From Bacillota bacterium (GTDB lineage Bacteria > Bacillota > Clostridia > Christensenellales > Aristaeellaceae): a stretch of 26,104 bases of DNA. The translations under genes were made by a program, and so were the position numbers. The notes beneath the pieces are model-generated. The model saw nothing but the letters and a program-made list of their open reading frames with translations, was not told where the DNA came from and ran no database searches. Shown piece by piece: positions 1 to 7,662 of this stretch (positions within the stretch are counted from its first letter, which is position 1; each line of letters starts with the position of its first letter). Where the stretch lies: positions 1 to 26,104 of the forward strand of contig JAEXCG010000063.1 of the NCBI GenBank assembly GCA_023402355.1, in the 5' to 3' direction.

Positions 1-1
1 A

Positions 2-838
2 ACACCCCACCCCCGGGGGGCGGGGCGCCCCACCTTAAAAAACAATATTTTACATCTGCTGAAGGTTTTTTGTATTTGGGGCTATCTGTATATCCTTTTA
101 TCAGTGGGGAAACGGTTTCTTATGGGAGATCCAACGGAAGCGATTGTAACTGATACGATTCACAATATGCTGATCCTGGCACCCGGTGGAGGAATGTGGT
201 ATGTTTCGGCACTTATTATTCTGGAACTGATCCACAACCGGATTGCCAGAGATCGCCAGACTTATCGCAGGAAAATGTTTTTTATGGGTGGTGTATTTGT
301 AGCGCTTGGATTTATACCGATCTTTGCCGAACTTTCGCTATTTTCTGATGGTGTGTGGGAGTTAATCGGCAAGGTATACATAGCTATTTTTCTTTCTAAT
401 AGAAACTTCTTATTTTATGGGATTTGGTATGTGTTTGGAATTGCGTTTTTTTACACGAGGGATAAATACACCTTCAAGACATCCGTGGTTGTTCTCCTGC
501 TGGCTCTTCTGATGAGAATTTGTACAGGGAATGTGCCGCTAATAGGTTCCATTTGTGTACTGGTTTATAATTATGCAGTGATGATGGTATGGTATTCCCT
601 AGGGTCGGGCATTGAATCATATGATACGACCAGAATTCGGCTTATGAGCAGCATCATCTATTTTACACATATTGCGGTGATCATGTTCGTGGAATTGGGT
701 TTTATGTTGCAGACAGGCAGTTATAAAGGCGTGGAAACGGTGGTATTTTTCATTACAAGTACCATCCTATTGGGATATTCTATTCTGCTTACATCCAATA
801 ATGAGTTCGCTCGTCGTCTGCTGAAACTGCTGTATTGA
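2..838 (+). CDS. Acyltransferase-3-like membrane protein, 5' truncated
   Basis: The frame is open from the window edge, so the gene is cut at its 5' end; the first in-frame ATG (104) falls inside a hydrophobic stretch and is unlikely to be the true start. The product has about seven to eight hydrophobic helices, a short basic loop (RDRQTYRRK) and the segment MWYVSALIILE, which resembles the W-(F/Y)-L-x-A-L-L segment of acyltransferase-3 (OafA/WecH-type) proteins. That family moves acetyl or other acyl groups onto surface sugars in the membrane. Position beside sugar-nucleotide genes fits a role in modifying a surface polysaccharide. The first 34 bases are an unusual C/G-only-like run and may not belong to the gene. 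Family call rests on topology and one motif, so it is moderate. Confidence 0.55.
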   Translation, partial: TPHPRGAGRPTLKNNILHLLKVFCIWGYLYILLSVGKRFLMGDPTEAIVTDTIHNMLILAPGGGMWYVSALIILELIHNRIARDRQTYRRKMFFMGGVFVALGFIPIFAELSLFSDGVWELIGKVYIAIFLSNRNFLFYGIWYVFGIAFFYTRDKYTFKTSVVVLLLALLMRICTGNVPLIGSICVLVYNYAVMMVWYSLGSGIESYDTTRIRLMSSIIYFTHIAVIMFVELGFMLQTGSYKGVETVVFFITSTILLGYSILLTSNNEFARRLLKLLY

Positions 839-1189
839 ATCTGCAATGTGTACTGATGCTGATTTACAACTTATCAAATATAATAGCTGAAACTGTGGCA
901 GGGCTTTCAACATATCAATACTAACCGCTTAAACTATGAATAATAACCAAAGATAAATTGAAGTTAAAGGTATATTTTGTATTTCGGTTTTTGGCAAAGA
1001 AGAAACGGCGGATTCCATACAAAAGCAATCCTTCTGTACTTAAACCGTCGTTTGAGTAAAGCAAAGGTGTTTGAAAACGTCAATAACAACCACCAAAACA
1101 AGAATGAACGTAATAGAATACTTATAATGTCATGTGTACACGTGGCGTTTGCTTTTATGGATATCACTATGCTATAGAAGGAATAAACA
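839..1189. other. Intergenic stretch without a supported gene
   Basis: These 351 AT-rich bases lie between the acyltransferase and manC copy A. They hold the first copy of a 77-bp direct repeat (893-969). A TATAAT hexamer sits at 1124-1129, but no good -35 box stands at the proper distance. Short open frames on both strands here lack ribosome sites and family resemblance. Confidence 0.6.
893..969 (+). repeat. 77-bp intergenic direct repeat, copy 1
   Basis: The segment begins CTGTGGCAGGGCTTTCAA and matches 3518-3594 over its full length with roughly ten substitutions and no gap. Each copy lies upstream of a gene in the glycan island (manC here, an orphan gene for copy 2). Origin is unknown: it may be a relic of a duplicated gene edge or a recombination footprint. 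No clear terminal inverted repeats are visible. Confidence 0.75.
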
Positions 1190-2497
1190 ATGAAGATAAT
1201 ACTACTGTCGGGTGGCTCTGGAAAGCGGCTATGGCCACTGTCCAACGACATCCGCTCAAAACAGTTTATCAAATTTTTCAAGATGGAGGATGGACGCTAC
1301 GAGTCCATGGTGCAGCGCGTCTACCGCCAGATCAAGACGGTAGATTCCGATGCCACAGTGACCATTGCCACATCCAAAACACAGGTATCCGCCATCCATA
1401 ATCAGCTGGAGGAGGATGTGGGGATTAGCGTGGAACCCTGCCGCCGTGACACCTTCCCGGCTATCGCACTCGCCACGGCCTATCTGCACGATGTGAAGGG
1501 GCTTGACCGCGAGGAGGCTGTGGTTGTGTGCCCGGTTGACCCCTATGTGGAGGATGACTATTTCGCGGCGTTGAAGGCGCTGGGGGAGCAGGCGGAAAAA
1601 GGGGAGGCTAACCTTGTGCTGATGGGCATTGAGCCGACCTATCCCAGCGAAAAGTACGGATATATCATCCCGGAAACCGCAGATGCCACCAGCCGGGTAT
1701 CCACCTTCAAGGGGAAGCCGGACGCAAAAACAGCGGAGCAGTATATCAGTCAGGGCGCTCTGTGGAACGGCGGCGTTTTTGCCTATAAGCTGAAATATGT
1801 GCTGGACATTGCCCAGCAGGTGTTTGGCTACAACGACTACGCGACCCTGTTTGCCAATTATGCCACACTGCAGAAGATTTCCTTCGACTATGCTGTGGTG
1901 GAAAAAGAGGATAAGATTCAGGTCATGCGCTTTGCGGGTCAGTGGAAGGACATGGGCACTTGGAACACCCTTACGGAGGCGATGGATGAATCGGTAATCG
2001 GTGAGGCAATCCTCAACGAGAACTGCGATGGCGTCCATGTGGTCAATGAGCTGAATGTGCCAATAGTCTGCATGGGTCTGAAGGACGTAGTCGTTTCCGC
2101 GTCCCCGGAGGGCATCTTGGTTTCGGATAAGGAGCAGTCCAGTTACATCAAGCCCTTTGTGGATAAGATCGATCAGCAGATCATGTTCGCGGAGAAATCC
2201 TGGGGCCGGGTACTGGATGTGGAGGAGGAGTGCCTGACCATCAAGGTCACGTTGAATCCCGGTCATGGCATGAACTATCACAGCCACCAGATGAGAAACG
2301 AGATTTGGAACGTCATCGCCGGTGAGGGAACGGTGACGGTGGACGGCATGGAGCAGCCGGTGAAAGTCGGGGATGTAGTCACCATGCAGGCGGGATGCCG
2401 CCATACGATCCATGCAGTGACGGAACTCAAGCTCATCGAGGTACAGCTGGGCAAGGAGATTACTGTCCATGACAAGAAGAAATACACCGAAGCATAA
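1190..2497 (+). CDS. manC: Mannose-1-phosphate guanylyltransferase, copy A
   Basis: Cytoplasmic enzyme joining mannose-1-phosphate and GTP to form GDP-mannose, the precursor used by gmd downstream. The 435-residue protein has an N-terminal nucleotidyltransferase domain (GSGKRLWP at 9-16, GALWNGGVF at 189-197) and a C-terminal cupin domain (HSH at 364-366). A ribosome site (AAGGA) precedes ATG 1190. Two features set it apart from copy B (7663-8976), to which it is otherwise very similar: the sugar-binding signature FxEKP reads FKGKP at 173-177, and two residues (Ser-Phe) are missing after SWG at 337-339, where the second domain begins. Activity may therefore be reduced. Its end overlaps manA by 29 bases. 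Confidence 0.93.
   Translation: MKIILLSGGSGKRLWPLSNDIRSKQFIKFFKMEDGRYESMVQRVYRQIKTVDSDATVTIATSKTQVSAIHNQLEEDVGISVEPCRRDTFPAIALATAYLHDVKGLDREEAVVVCPVDPYVEDDYFAALKALGEQAEKGEANLVLMGIEPTYPSEKYGYIIPETADATSRVSTFKGKPDAKTAEQYISQGALWNGGVFAYKLKYVLDIAQQVFGYNDYATLFANYATLQKISFDYAVVEKEDKIQVMRFAGQWKDMGTWNTLTEAMDESVIGEAILNENCDGVHVVNELNVPIVCMGLKDVVVSASPEGILVSDKEQSSYIKPFVDKIDQQIMFAEKSWGRVLDVEEECLTIKVTLNPGHGMNYHSHQMRNEIWNVIAGEGTVTVDGMEQPVKVGDVVTMQAGCRHTIHAVTELKLIEVQLGKEITVHDKKKYTEA
2453..2458 (+). promoter_or_regulatory. Ribosome binding site for manA inside manC
   Basis: AAGGAG lies 10 bases before ATG 2469, within the last codons of manC. It supports the upstream start of manA despite the 29-base gene overlap and implies coupled translation. 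The same arrangement is kept in the second manC-manA copy near 8932-8948. Confidence 0.7.
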
Positions 2498-3478
2498 TTA
2501 CGGACCGTTCCTGTTGTCTCCGGCAGGGAAGGATTATCTGTGGGGAGGAACCCGACTGAAGGATGATTTCGCCAAGGATGTGGATATGACCCCACTGGCG
2601 GAAACATGGGAGTGCTCCACGCACCCGGACGGCTTCAGCCATGTTGTCAGCGGTCCTTTTGCGGGGCAGTCGCTTTCAGATGTCATCAGGGAACACCCAG
2701 AGTTTTTGGGAACCCACCCCAAAAGCAAAGGGGAACTGCCCATCCTCGTCAAGCTGATCGATGCAAGGCAGGATCTCTCGGTGCAGGTGCATCCTGATGA
2801 TGCCTATGCGGAGAAATACGAGAACGGTCAGCAGGGCAAGAGCGAGATGTGGTATGTGGTGGATGCCGCACCAGGGGCTTCCCTCATCTACGGCTTTTAC
2901 AACGACATCACCAAGGAAAAACTGCGTAGAGCGATACAGGATGAGACTGTGGAACGCTATCTCCAGCGCGTACCTATCCACAAGAACGACGCCTTTTTCA
3001 TTCCGGCGGGGCAGGTTCACGCCATCGGGCAAAGGGCGCTGGTTGCGGAGGTGCAGCAAAGCTCCAACCTGACCTATCGGATGTACGACTACGGGCGGCT
3101 GGATAAGAACGGCAAGCCGCGTGAGCTGCATATTGAAAAGGCGCTGGCTGTCGCCAACCTGAAAGGGAGCGTAGCGCCAAGGCAGCCGATGCGCATGATG
3201 CGCTTCAAGAACGGCGTGGCCTATGACCTTCTGTGCCGGTGCCAGTATTTTCGGTGGAGCGGATGCTGTTCAACACCGAGGCGTGCCGTAAGATGGCGGT
3301 GGTACAGGCAGGGGCAAACAGTTTTGAGGTGCTGCTTTGTACAGAGGGTTGCGGCGTCTACTTCTGCGGCGAGAATGAAAGCCTGAATTTCTACAAAGGC
3401 GACTGTGTCTTTTTGCCAGCCAACTCAGCGGAGGTGCATATCCACGGCAAGGCGCAGTTGCTGAGAATCACTTGCTGA
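2469..3478 (+). pseudogene. manA: Mannose-6-phosphate isomerase, single-base frameshift
   Basis: Class I phosphomannose isomerase interconverting fructose-6-phosphate and mannose-6-phosphate. The first 261 residues are well conserved: SPAGKDYLWGGTRL at 17-30 and the metal-site segments VQVHPDD (105-111), SEMWYV (125-130) and AGQVHAIG (180-187). At TTTT 3248-3251 the frame breaks; one more T would rejoin the C-terminal beta domain, which runs in another frame (SVERMLFNTEA onward) to a stop at 3476-3478. The restored length of about 336 residues is normal for bacterial ManA. In the given sequence the frame instead reads nonsense to 3386. Either a real homopolymer mutation or a sequencing error; all metal ligands lie before the break. 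Confidence 0.88.
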
Positions 3479-3517
3479 TACTACGCTTATTATCACCAAC
3501 CAGGAGGACAACTCATG

Positions 3518-3594
3518 CTGTGGCAGGGCTTTCAATATGTCAATTCTAGCCGCTAAAACTATGAATTATAACCAAAAATGAATCGAAGTTGAAA
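3518..3594 (+). repeat. 77-bp intergenic direct repeat, copy 2
   Basis: Ungapped partner of 893-969, between the broken manA and an orphan gene. Just before it, AGGAGG stands ahead of ATG 3515, which opens a 13-codon frame entering the repeat; this may be the start of a lost gene. The rest of the manA-orphan gap shows nothing further. Confidence 0.75.
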
Positions 3595-3640
3595 GCACCG
3601 CCATGTTGACACTACCAAGGGAAATAAGGAGGATACATAG

Positions 3641-4003
3641 ATGAAGAGCGAATTACTTCCAGCTGTACAAGCTGTGGCAGAATTGATGCCGCCAAAAAAG
3701 AATGGTATATTTGAAAAATCTATAGAGGTGGCCAGATTACTTCTTGAGCATGAGCCTGTTTCAATAATTGCACATACAGTTGATGGTGCGATACAAAATT
3801 ACGGTATGGTACAAGAAATGAAATATCGCGTTAAGGCGATAAAATATGTATCTCATTTAGAAGAAGTAAGAATAAATGCTCAAGTTGAGATGGCGAGATT
3901 ACAGAATCAAAATATGGCTTTGAGTTTATATATAGACAGAAGTTTTCAGCAGTCATTGGACTGTATGGAGGGTACCGTCAAGAGTTATGCGCAAATTAGT
4001 TAA
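3641..4003 (+). CDS. Hypothetical protein, AT-rich orphan
   Basis: A 120-residue protein I do not recognise. A strong ribosome site (AAGGAGG, about 8 bases upstream) and an intact frame argue that it is real. It has no signal peptide or membrane helix. The middle (about 70-100: EVRINAQVEMARLQNQNMAL) is charged and helical, possibly a short coiled coil; the N-terminal third is mixed helix and beta. Its base composition is clearly more AT-rich than manC, manA or gmd around it, and it separates decayed pieces of sugar genes, so recent transfer is plausible. It could be a phage or mobile-element cargo gene, but nothing in the sequence proves this. Confidence 0.6.
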   Translation: MKSELLPAVQAVAELMPPKKNGIFEKSIEVARLLLEHEPVSIIAHTVDGAIQNYGMVQEMKYRVKAIKYVSHLEEVRINAQVEMARLQNQNMALSLYIDRSFQQSLDCMEGTVKSYAQIS

Positions 4004-4011
4004 CAGATCTC

Positions 4012-4308
4012 GTGAAAACGAAGTCAGCCGGCAACAGAGGCGTCCTGCAGGGTAGCCTCCAAGTGCTTCATGTTCATGTATTTCTTGTTGCTCCACTGTG
4101 TGCCGGCCACGTGGCGCAGGCGGACATTAACGGACCACAGCTTGACGCTATGATTGATATCGCGGTCGGGGCGGCTCGGAACTCGCTAGGCGATGAATGG
4201 GCAGGTACGGACGTGGGACGCAGCATGTATGACATGATCGACGAGGGAAAGGGGGAGAACGTCGTTCAGACCATGACACCGGAATTTACGCAGTTACTCA
4301 CGGACTGA
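4012..4308 (+). pseudogene. Gene debris, unrecognised
   Basis: Two coding-like relics appear to be joined here. On the minus strand, about 4018-4114 reads as a coherent C-terminus (RLRHVAGTQWSNKKYMN, then a stop), perhaps the end of a mobile-element or other protein I cannot place. On the plus strand, about 4110-4308 reads QLDAMIDIAVGAARNSLG and further to a TGA. The plus-strand frame from 4012 spans both, lacks a ribosome site, and begins in sequence that looks antisense. I therefore treat the segment as a fossil junction rather than a gene. Confidence 0.35.
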
Positions 4309-4522
4309 TTTATGGCACTGGGAAACATTGTGCGGTCACCCGGCAGGACTCCCCTTTGTGAAAAGAAAAAAAGCGTTGTTTGAAAGAATTAATTTACTGC
4401 GCTACATCAAGAAATAAAAACGACTATTGTGCTATTACACCATGCTATCGTTTGTTCTGTCAGGAAAGTTTCCTTGCTAAAATATAATAATGAACTTCAA
4501 ATATAAACAAGGAGAATCAACG

Positions 4523-5569
4523 ATGAAGAAAGCTTTGATTACCGGAATCACTGGTCAGGATGGCAGCTATCTGGCTGAGTTCTTGCTTGAGAAAGGATAC
4601 GCGGTGCATGGCATCACCCGCCGTGCATCTATTTCTAATACCGCTCGAATCGATCATATCAAGGACCAGATCACGCTGCATGACGGAGACTTGACCGATA
4701 GTAGCTCCCTCGTCCGAATCATCAGCCTTGTGCAGCCGGATGAAATTTACAACCTCGCCGCACAGAGCCATGTGCAGGTTTCCTTTGACGTGCCGGAGTA
4801 CTCCGGCGACGTGGACGCGCTGGGTGTGCTCCGTGTTCTGGAGGCCGTGCGCATTCTCGGCCTGACGAAGAAGACTAAGGTCTATCAGGCATCCACCTCT
4901 GAGTTGTATGGCAAGGTAGAGGAGGTCCCGCAGCGTGAGACCACGCCGTTCCACCCCTACAGCCCCTATGCCGTTGCCAAGCAGTACGGCTTCTGGATCA
5001 CCAAGGAATACCGCGAGGCTTACGGGATGTTCGCCGTGAACGGCATCCTGTTCAATCACGAGTCCGAGCGCCGTGGCGAGAACTTTGTAACAAGAAAGAT
5101 CACGCTGGCGGCGGGCCGTATTGCCGAAGGGCTGCAGGATCATCTGGAGCTTGGCAATATGGATTCCCTCCGTGACTGGGGCTATGCTAAGGACTATGTG
5201 GAGTGTATGTGGCTAATCCTCCAGCACGAGACCCCCGAGGACTTTGTCATTGCCACCGGCGAACAGCACACCGTGCGTGACTTCACCGATAAGGCGTTTG
5301 CCGCCAACGGCATCACCCTTCGCTGGGAGGGCAGCGGGCTGGACGAGAAAGGCTACGATGTGGCTACCGGCAAGATGATGGTGTGCGTAAATCCCGCATG
5401 GTTCCGTCCCACCGATGTAGACAACCTCTGGGGTGACCCCACCAAGGCGAAGACTGTGCTGAACTGGAACCCCCAGAAGACCACCTACGCCGAGCTAGTG
5501 GAGATCATGGCGAAGCATGACAGAGAGCTTGCAAAGAGAGAGCGCGCCTTGAAAGAAGTTACAAAGTAA
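4523..5569 (+). CDS. gmd: GDP-mannose 4,6-dehydratase
   Basis: Converts GDP-mannose to GDP-4-keto-6-deoxymannose using bound NADP, the first committed step to GDP-L-fucose. The 348-residue protein matches the usual family length. It shows the Rossmann motif GITGQDG at 8-14, the catalytic STSE at 124-127 and YAVAK at 149-153 (Tyr149, Lys153), plus the family segment NHESERRGENFVTRK. The start at 4523 is chosen because ACAAGGAGAA stands 8-10 bases upstream; an earlier in-frame ATG (4490) would put that ribosome site inside the gene. A TATAAT lies at 4484-4489 without a clear -35 box. The stop TAA shares a base with the ATG of the following glycosyltransferase pseudogene. Confidence 0.96.
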   Translation: MKKALITGITGQDGSYLAEFLLEKGYAVHGITRRASISNTARIDHIKDQITLHDGDLTDSSSLVRIISLVQPDEIYNLAAQSHVQVSFDVPEYSGDVDALGVLRVLEAVRILGLTKKTKVYQASTSELYGKVEEVPQRETTPFHPYSPYAVAKQYGFWITKEYREAYGMFAVNGILFNHESERRGENFVTRKITLAAGRIAEGLQDHLELGNMDSLRDWGYAKDYVECMWLILQHETPEDFVIATGEQHTVRDFTDKAFAANGITLRWEGSGLDEKGYDVATGKMMVCVNPAWFRPTDVDNLWGDPTKAKTVLNWNPQKTTYAELVEIMAKHDRELAKRERALKEVTK

Positions 5570-6651
5570 TGGGACGACAGATCTGCTTTTATCTGTCAGA
5601 TCATGACTTTGGGCATGCTGCGAGAAATCTCTCCGCTATTATGAGGCTTCTGGAAAACGAGGCGGTTCACATCACGGTTGTGTGCTGGAAAAGACAGATT
5701 GTTTTTATAGATGCAAACCTGACGCAGAAACAAATAGGGAGGACGAGATTCCGCACAGAACACACCGATGTGGGGTTGATCCTGAAGGATGGGACACTTT
5801 GTCCGGATGAAATGCAGATGGTGAAGGAAACAGAGCTGTTTCTAGCTGCGTATTCGGAACGAAGCCGCACGGTAGCGGACTAGCTGAAAAGCACAGGATG
5901 GATGCCGCTATGTGCGATATGCCGCTTTGGCGCATTGAGGCGTGCAGGCTGGCAGACGTTCCTCTTTTGTACATAGGTAATTTCACTTGGACGGAGTTAT
6001 ACCGGGAGTGTCTGCCGGACCGTATCTGGAAACGATATGCGGAGGAATACAGGAAGCTGGAGCACACATTGCTTTATGCGCTCCACAATGAAGAAATGAT
6101 GGAGTTTGTCGGAAACGCAGAAGACCTGAAAAAGACATCGCTGGTTTGTAGACCGTTCCACGAGAGGGAATCACAGGCGATTTGGAGCAGACACAAGCAC
6201 CCGCTGGTATTCGTGGTGCTGGGTATGTCAGCCTCCTCCTCCGAGGACGTCTGTGTGGGGGCATTCCATATGACTTCATTGCCAATCCGGGAGTGCCGCT
6301 GAGCGGCTCCAATGTGGAGCGGTTGGACGGGAACACCAGCAACATGCAGGATTAAGTCCTTGCGAGTGATTATGTGATCACAAAGGCAGACCGGGGAACG
6401 GCCGCTGAGACGCATCTTGCGAAGAAGCCGATAGCGCTCGTTTTGAGGGACTCGTTTTGGAGGACCTTACCATGATACGTCTTCTGGAATCGCTGGGTTA
6501 TGCCGTTTCGATCTCACAGGAGGATTTGGGCGACAATCCGGCGGTCATCCGGCGATTAGATGGATTGCTGTGCAGCCATTTTAGGTTCGTTCTACGATGC
6601 GTCCGTGGAAATTGCAGAGAAAATAGTTTGACTAGGGGGAAATCAACATGA
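5569..6651 (+). pseudogene. Glycosyltransferase relic (GT-B type), multiply broken
   Basis: Pieces of one nucleotide-sugar glycosyltransferase occur in order but in different frames. The N-terminal piece (5569-5883) has SDHDFGHAARN, like the SGHGxGHxxR opening of MurG/UGT-like enzymes. The second (5898-6302) has GNFTWTELY. A third (about 6260-6357) reads GIPYDFIANPG, followed by ASDYVITKA and GTAAE, the donor-site region normally reading KAGxGTxxE. The last (6457 onward) reads IRLLESLGYAVSI. Stops at 5881-5883 and 6355-6357 plus at least three frame changes make a working product very unlikely. Its ATG overlaps the gmd stop (TAATG), so it was once translationally coupled to gmd. The exact 3' boundary is uncertain; the last codons before fcl look degenerate. 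Confidence 0.75.
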
Positions 6652-7592
6652 TGGAAAAGAATGATAAAATATATGTAGCAGGACACCGGGGCATGGTCGG
6701 TTCTGCCATCGTGCGGGAGCTGGAGGGTCAGGGCTATACCAACATCATCACCCGCACCCATAAGGAGCTTGACCTGTGCCATCAGGATGCGGTCGAGAAG
6801 TTCTTCGAGGAGGAGAAACCCGACTATGTGTTCCTTGCAGCAGCAAAAGTCGGCGGTATCGTGGCGAACTCCGAGGCGCTGGCAGATTTCATGTACGACA
6901 ACATGATTCTGGAGATGAATGTCATCCACTCTGCGTGGATGAACGGATGTAAAAAACTGGAGTTCCTCGGCTCGTCGTGCATTTACCCGCGCATGGCTCC
7001 GCAGCCCATGCCTGAGAGCTGCCTGCTGACCTCTGAGCTAGAAAAGACCAACGAGGCTTACGCTCTGGCAAAAATCAGCGGATTGAAATACTGTGAATAC
7101 CTCAACCGTCAGTATGGTACGGATTACATTAGCGTGATGCCGACCAACCTGTACGGTCCCCACGACAACTACCACCCGACCCATAGCCATGTGCTGCCTG
7201 CCCTGATCCGCCGTTTCCATGAGGCGAAGGAGAGCGGAGCGGAGTATGTGACATGCTGGGGAGACGGCAGCCCGCTGCGTGAGTTCCTGTATGTGGACGA
7301 CCTGGCAAACCTGTGCGTGTACCTGATGAACAACTATTCTGGGAACGAGACGGTCAATGCCGGCACCGGCAAGGAGATCACCATTAAAGACCTGACGGAG
7401 ATTGTGGCGCAGGTGATCGGCTATACGGGGGAGATTCGCTGGGATACCACCAAGCCCAACGGTACGCCGAGAAAGCTGCTGGATGTTTCCAAGGCGACCA
7501 ACCTTGGCTGGACCTATAAGACAGATCTTGAGGATGGCATCCGCCTGTCCTACGAAGATTTCCTGAATAACCCGATGAGGGCTGAACGATAA
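6648..7592 (+). CDS. fcl: GDP-L-fucose synthase
   Basis: Bifunctional epimerase-reductase turning GDP-4-keto-6-deoxymannose, made by Gmd, into GDP-L-fucose with NADPH. The 314-residue product has GHRGMVGSA at 12-20, the signature LGSSCIYPR at 107-115 (family catalytic Ser/Cys region), Tyr138 and Lys142 in EAYALAKISG, and PTNLYGPHDNYHP after 160. Length and motifs are normal, so it looks functional. A GGGGGA ribosome site precedes ATG 6648; a second ATG follows directly and could also serve. It follows the glycosyltransferase relic and is closed by a hairpin terminator at 7600-7636. Confidence 0.96.
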   Translation: MMEKNDKIYVAGHRGMVGSAIVRELEGQGYTNIITRTHKELDLCHQDAVEKFFEEEKPDYVFLAAAKVGGIVANSEALADFMYDNMILEMNVIHSAWMNGCKKLEFLGSSCIYPRMAPQPMPESCLLTSELEKTNEAYALAKISGLKYCEYLNRQYGTDYISVMPTNLYGPHDNYHPTHSHVLPALIRRFHEAKESGAEYVTCWGDGSPLREFLYVDDLANLCVYLMNNYSGNETVNAGTGKEITIKDLTEIVAQVIGYTGEIRWDTTKPNGTPRKLLDVSKATNLGWTYKTDLEDGIRLSYEDFLNNPMRAER

Positions 7593-7599
7593 ACCAAGT

Positions 7600-7636
7600 G
7601 AACCGCCCTTCCAATTTCGCATGGGCGGTTCTTTTC
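7600..7636 (+). terminator. Intrinsic terminator after fcl
   Basis: A 9-bp perfect stem, GAACCGCCC (7600-7608) with GGGCGGTTC (7623-7631), encloses a 14-base loop and is followed by TTTTC. It lies only about 27 bases before manC copy B, leaving little room for a promoter between them. Confidence 0.75.
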
Positions 7637-7662
7637 ATAAACAAACAGACTGGAGAAACACT

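Larger units (their letters stand above)
1190..2766 (+). repeat. Left copy of 1.6-kb manC-manA direct repeat
   Basis: The segment from the manC start to about codon 99 of manA is closely similar to 7663-9243 in the same orientation. The match stops at LIDA(R/K) in manA. The copies differ by scattered substitutions, a 6-base in-frame gap in copy A (near 2205) and single-base frame changes in both manA parts. Homologous recombination between them could remove or duplicate gmd and fcl. Confidence 0.85.

Noticed and set aside
964..1281. Minus-strand 105-codon frame with hydrophobic stretch
   Set aside because: It overlaps the start of manC, lacks a ribosome site, and the hydrophobicity follows from antisense AT-rich sequence.
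1256..2470. Minus-strand open frame of 404 codons (and its twin at 7975-8949)
   Set aside because: Exact antisense shadow of manC in both copies; present in both only because manC is duplicated.
3515..3556. Short peptide frame LWQGFQ(Y/H) running through the 77-bp repeat
   Set aside because: An AGGAGG and ATG precede it in copy 2, but all differences between the repeat copies in this frame fall on first or second codon positions, which argues against coding constraint. At most a relic of a lost gene start.
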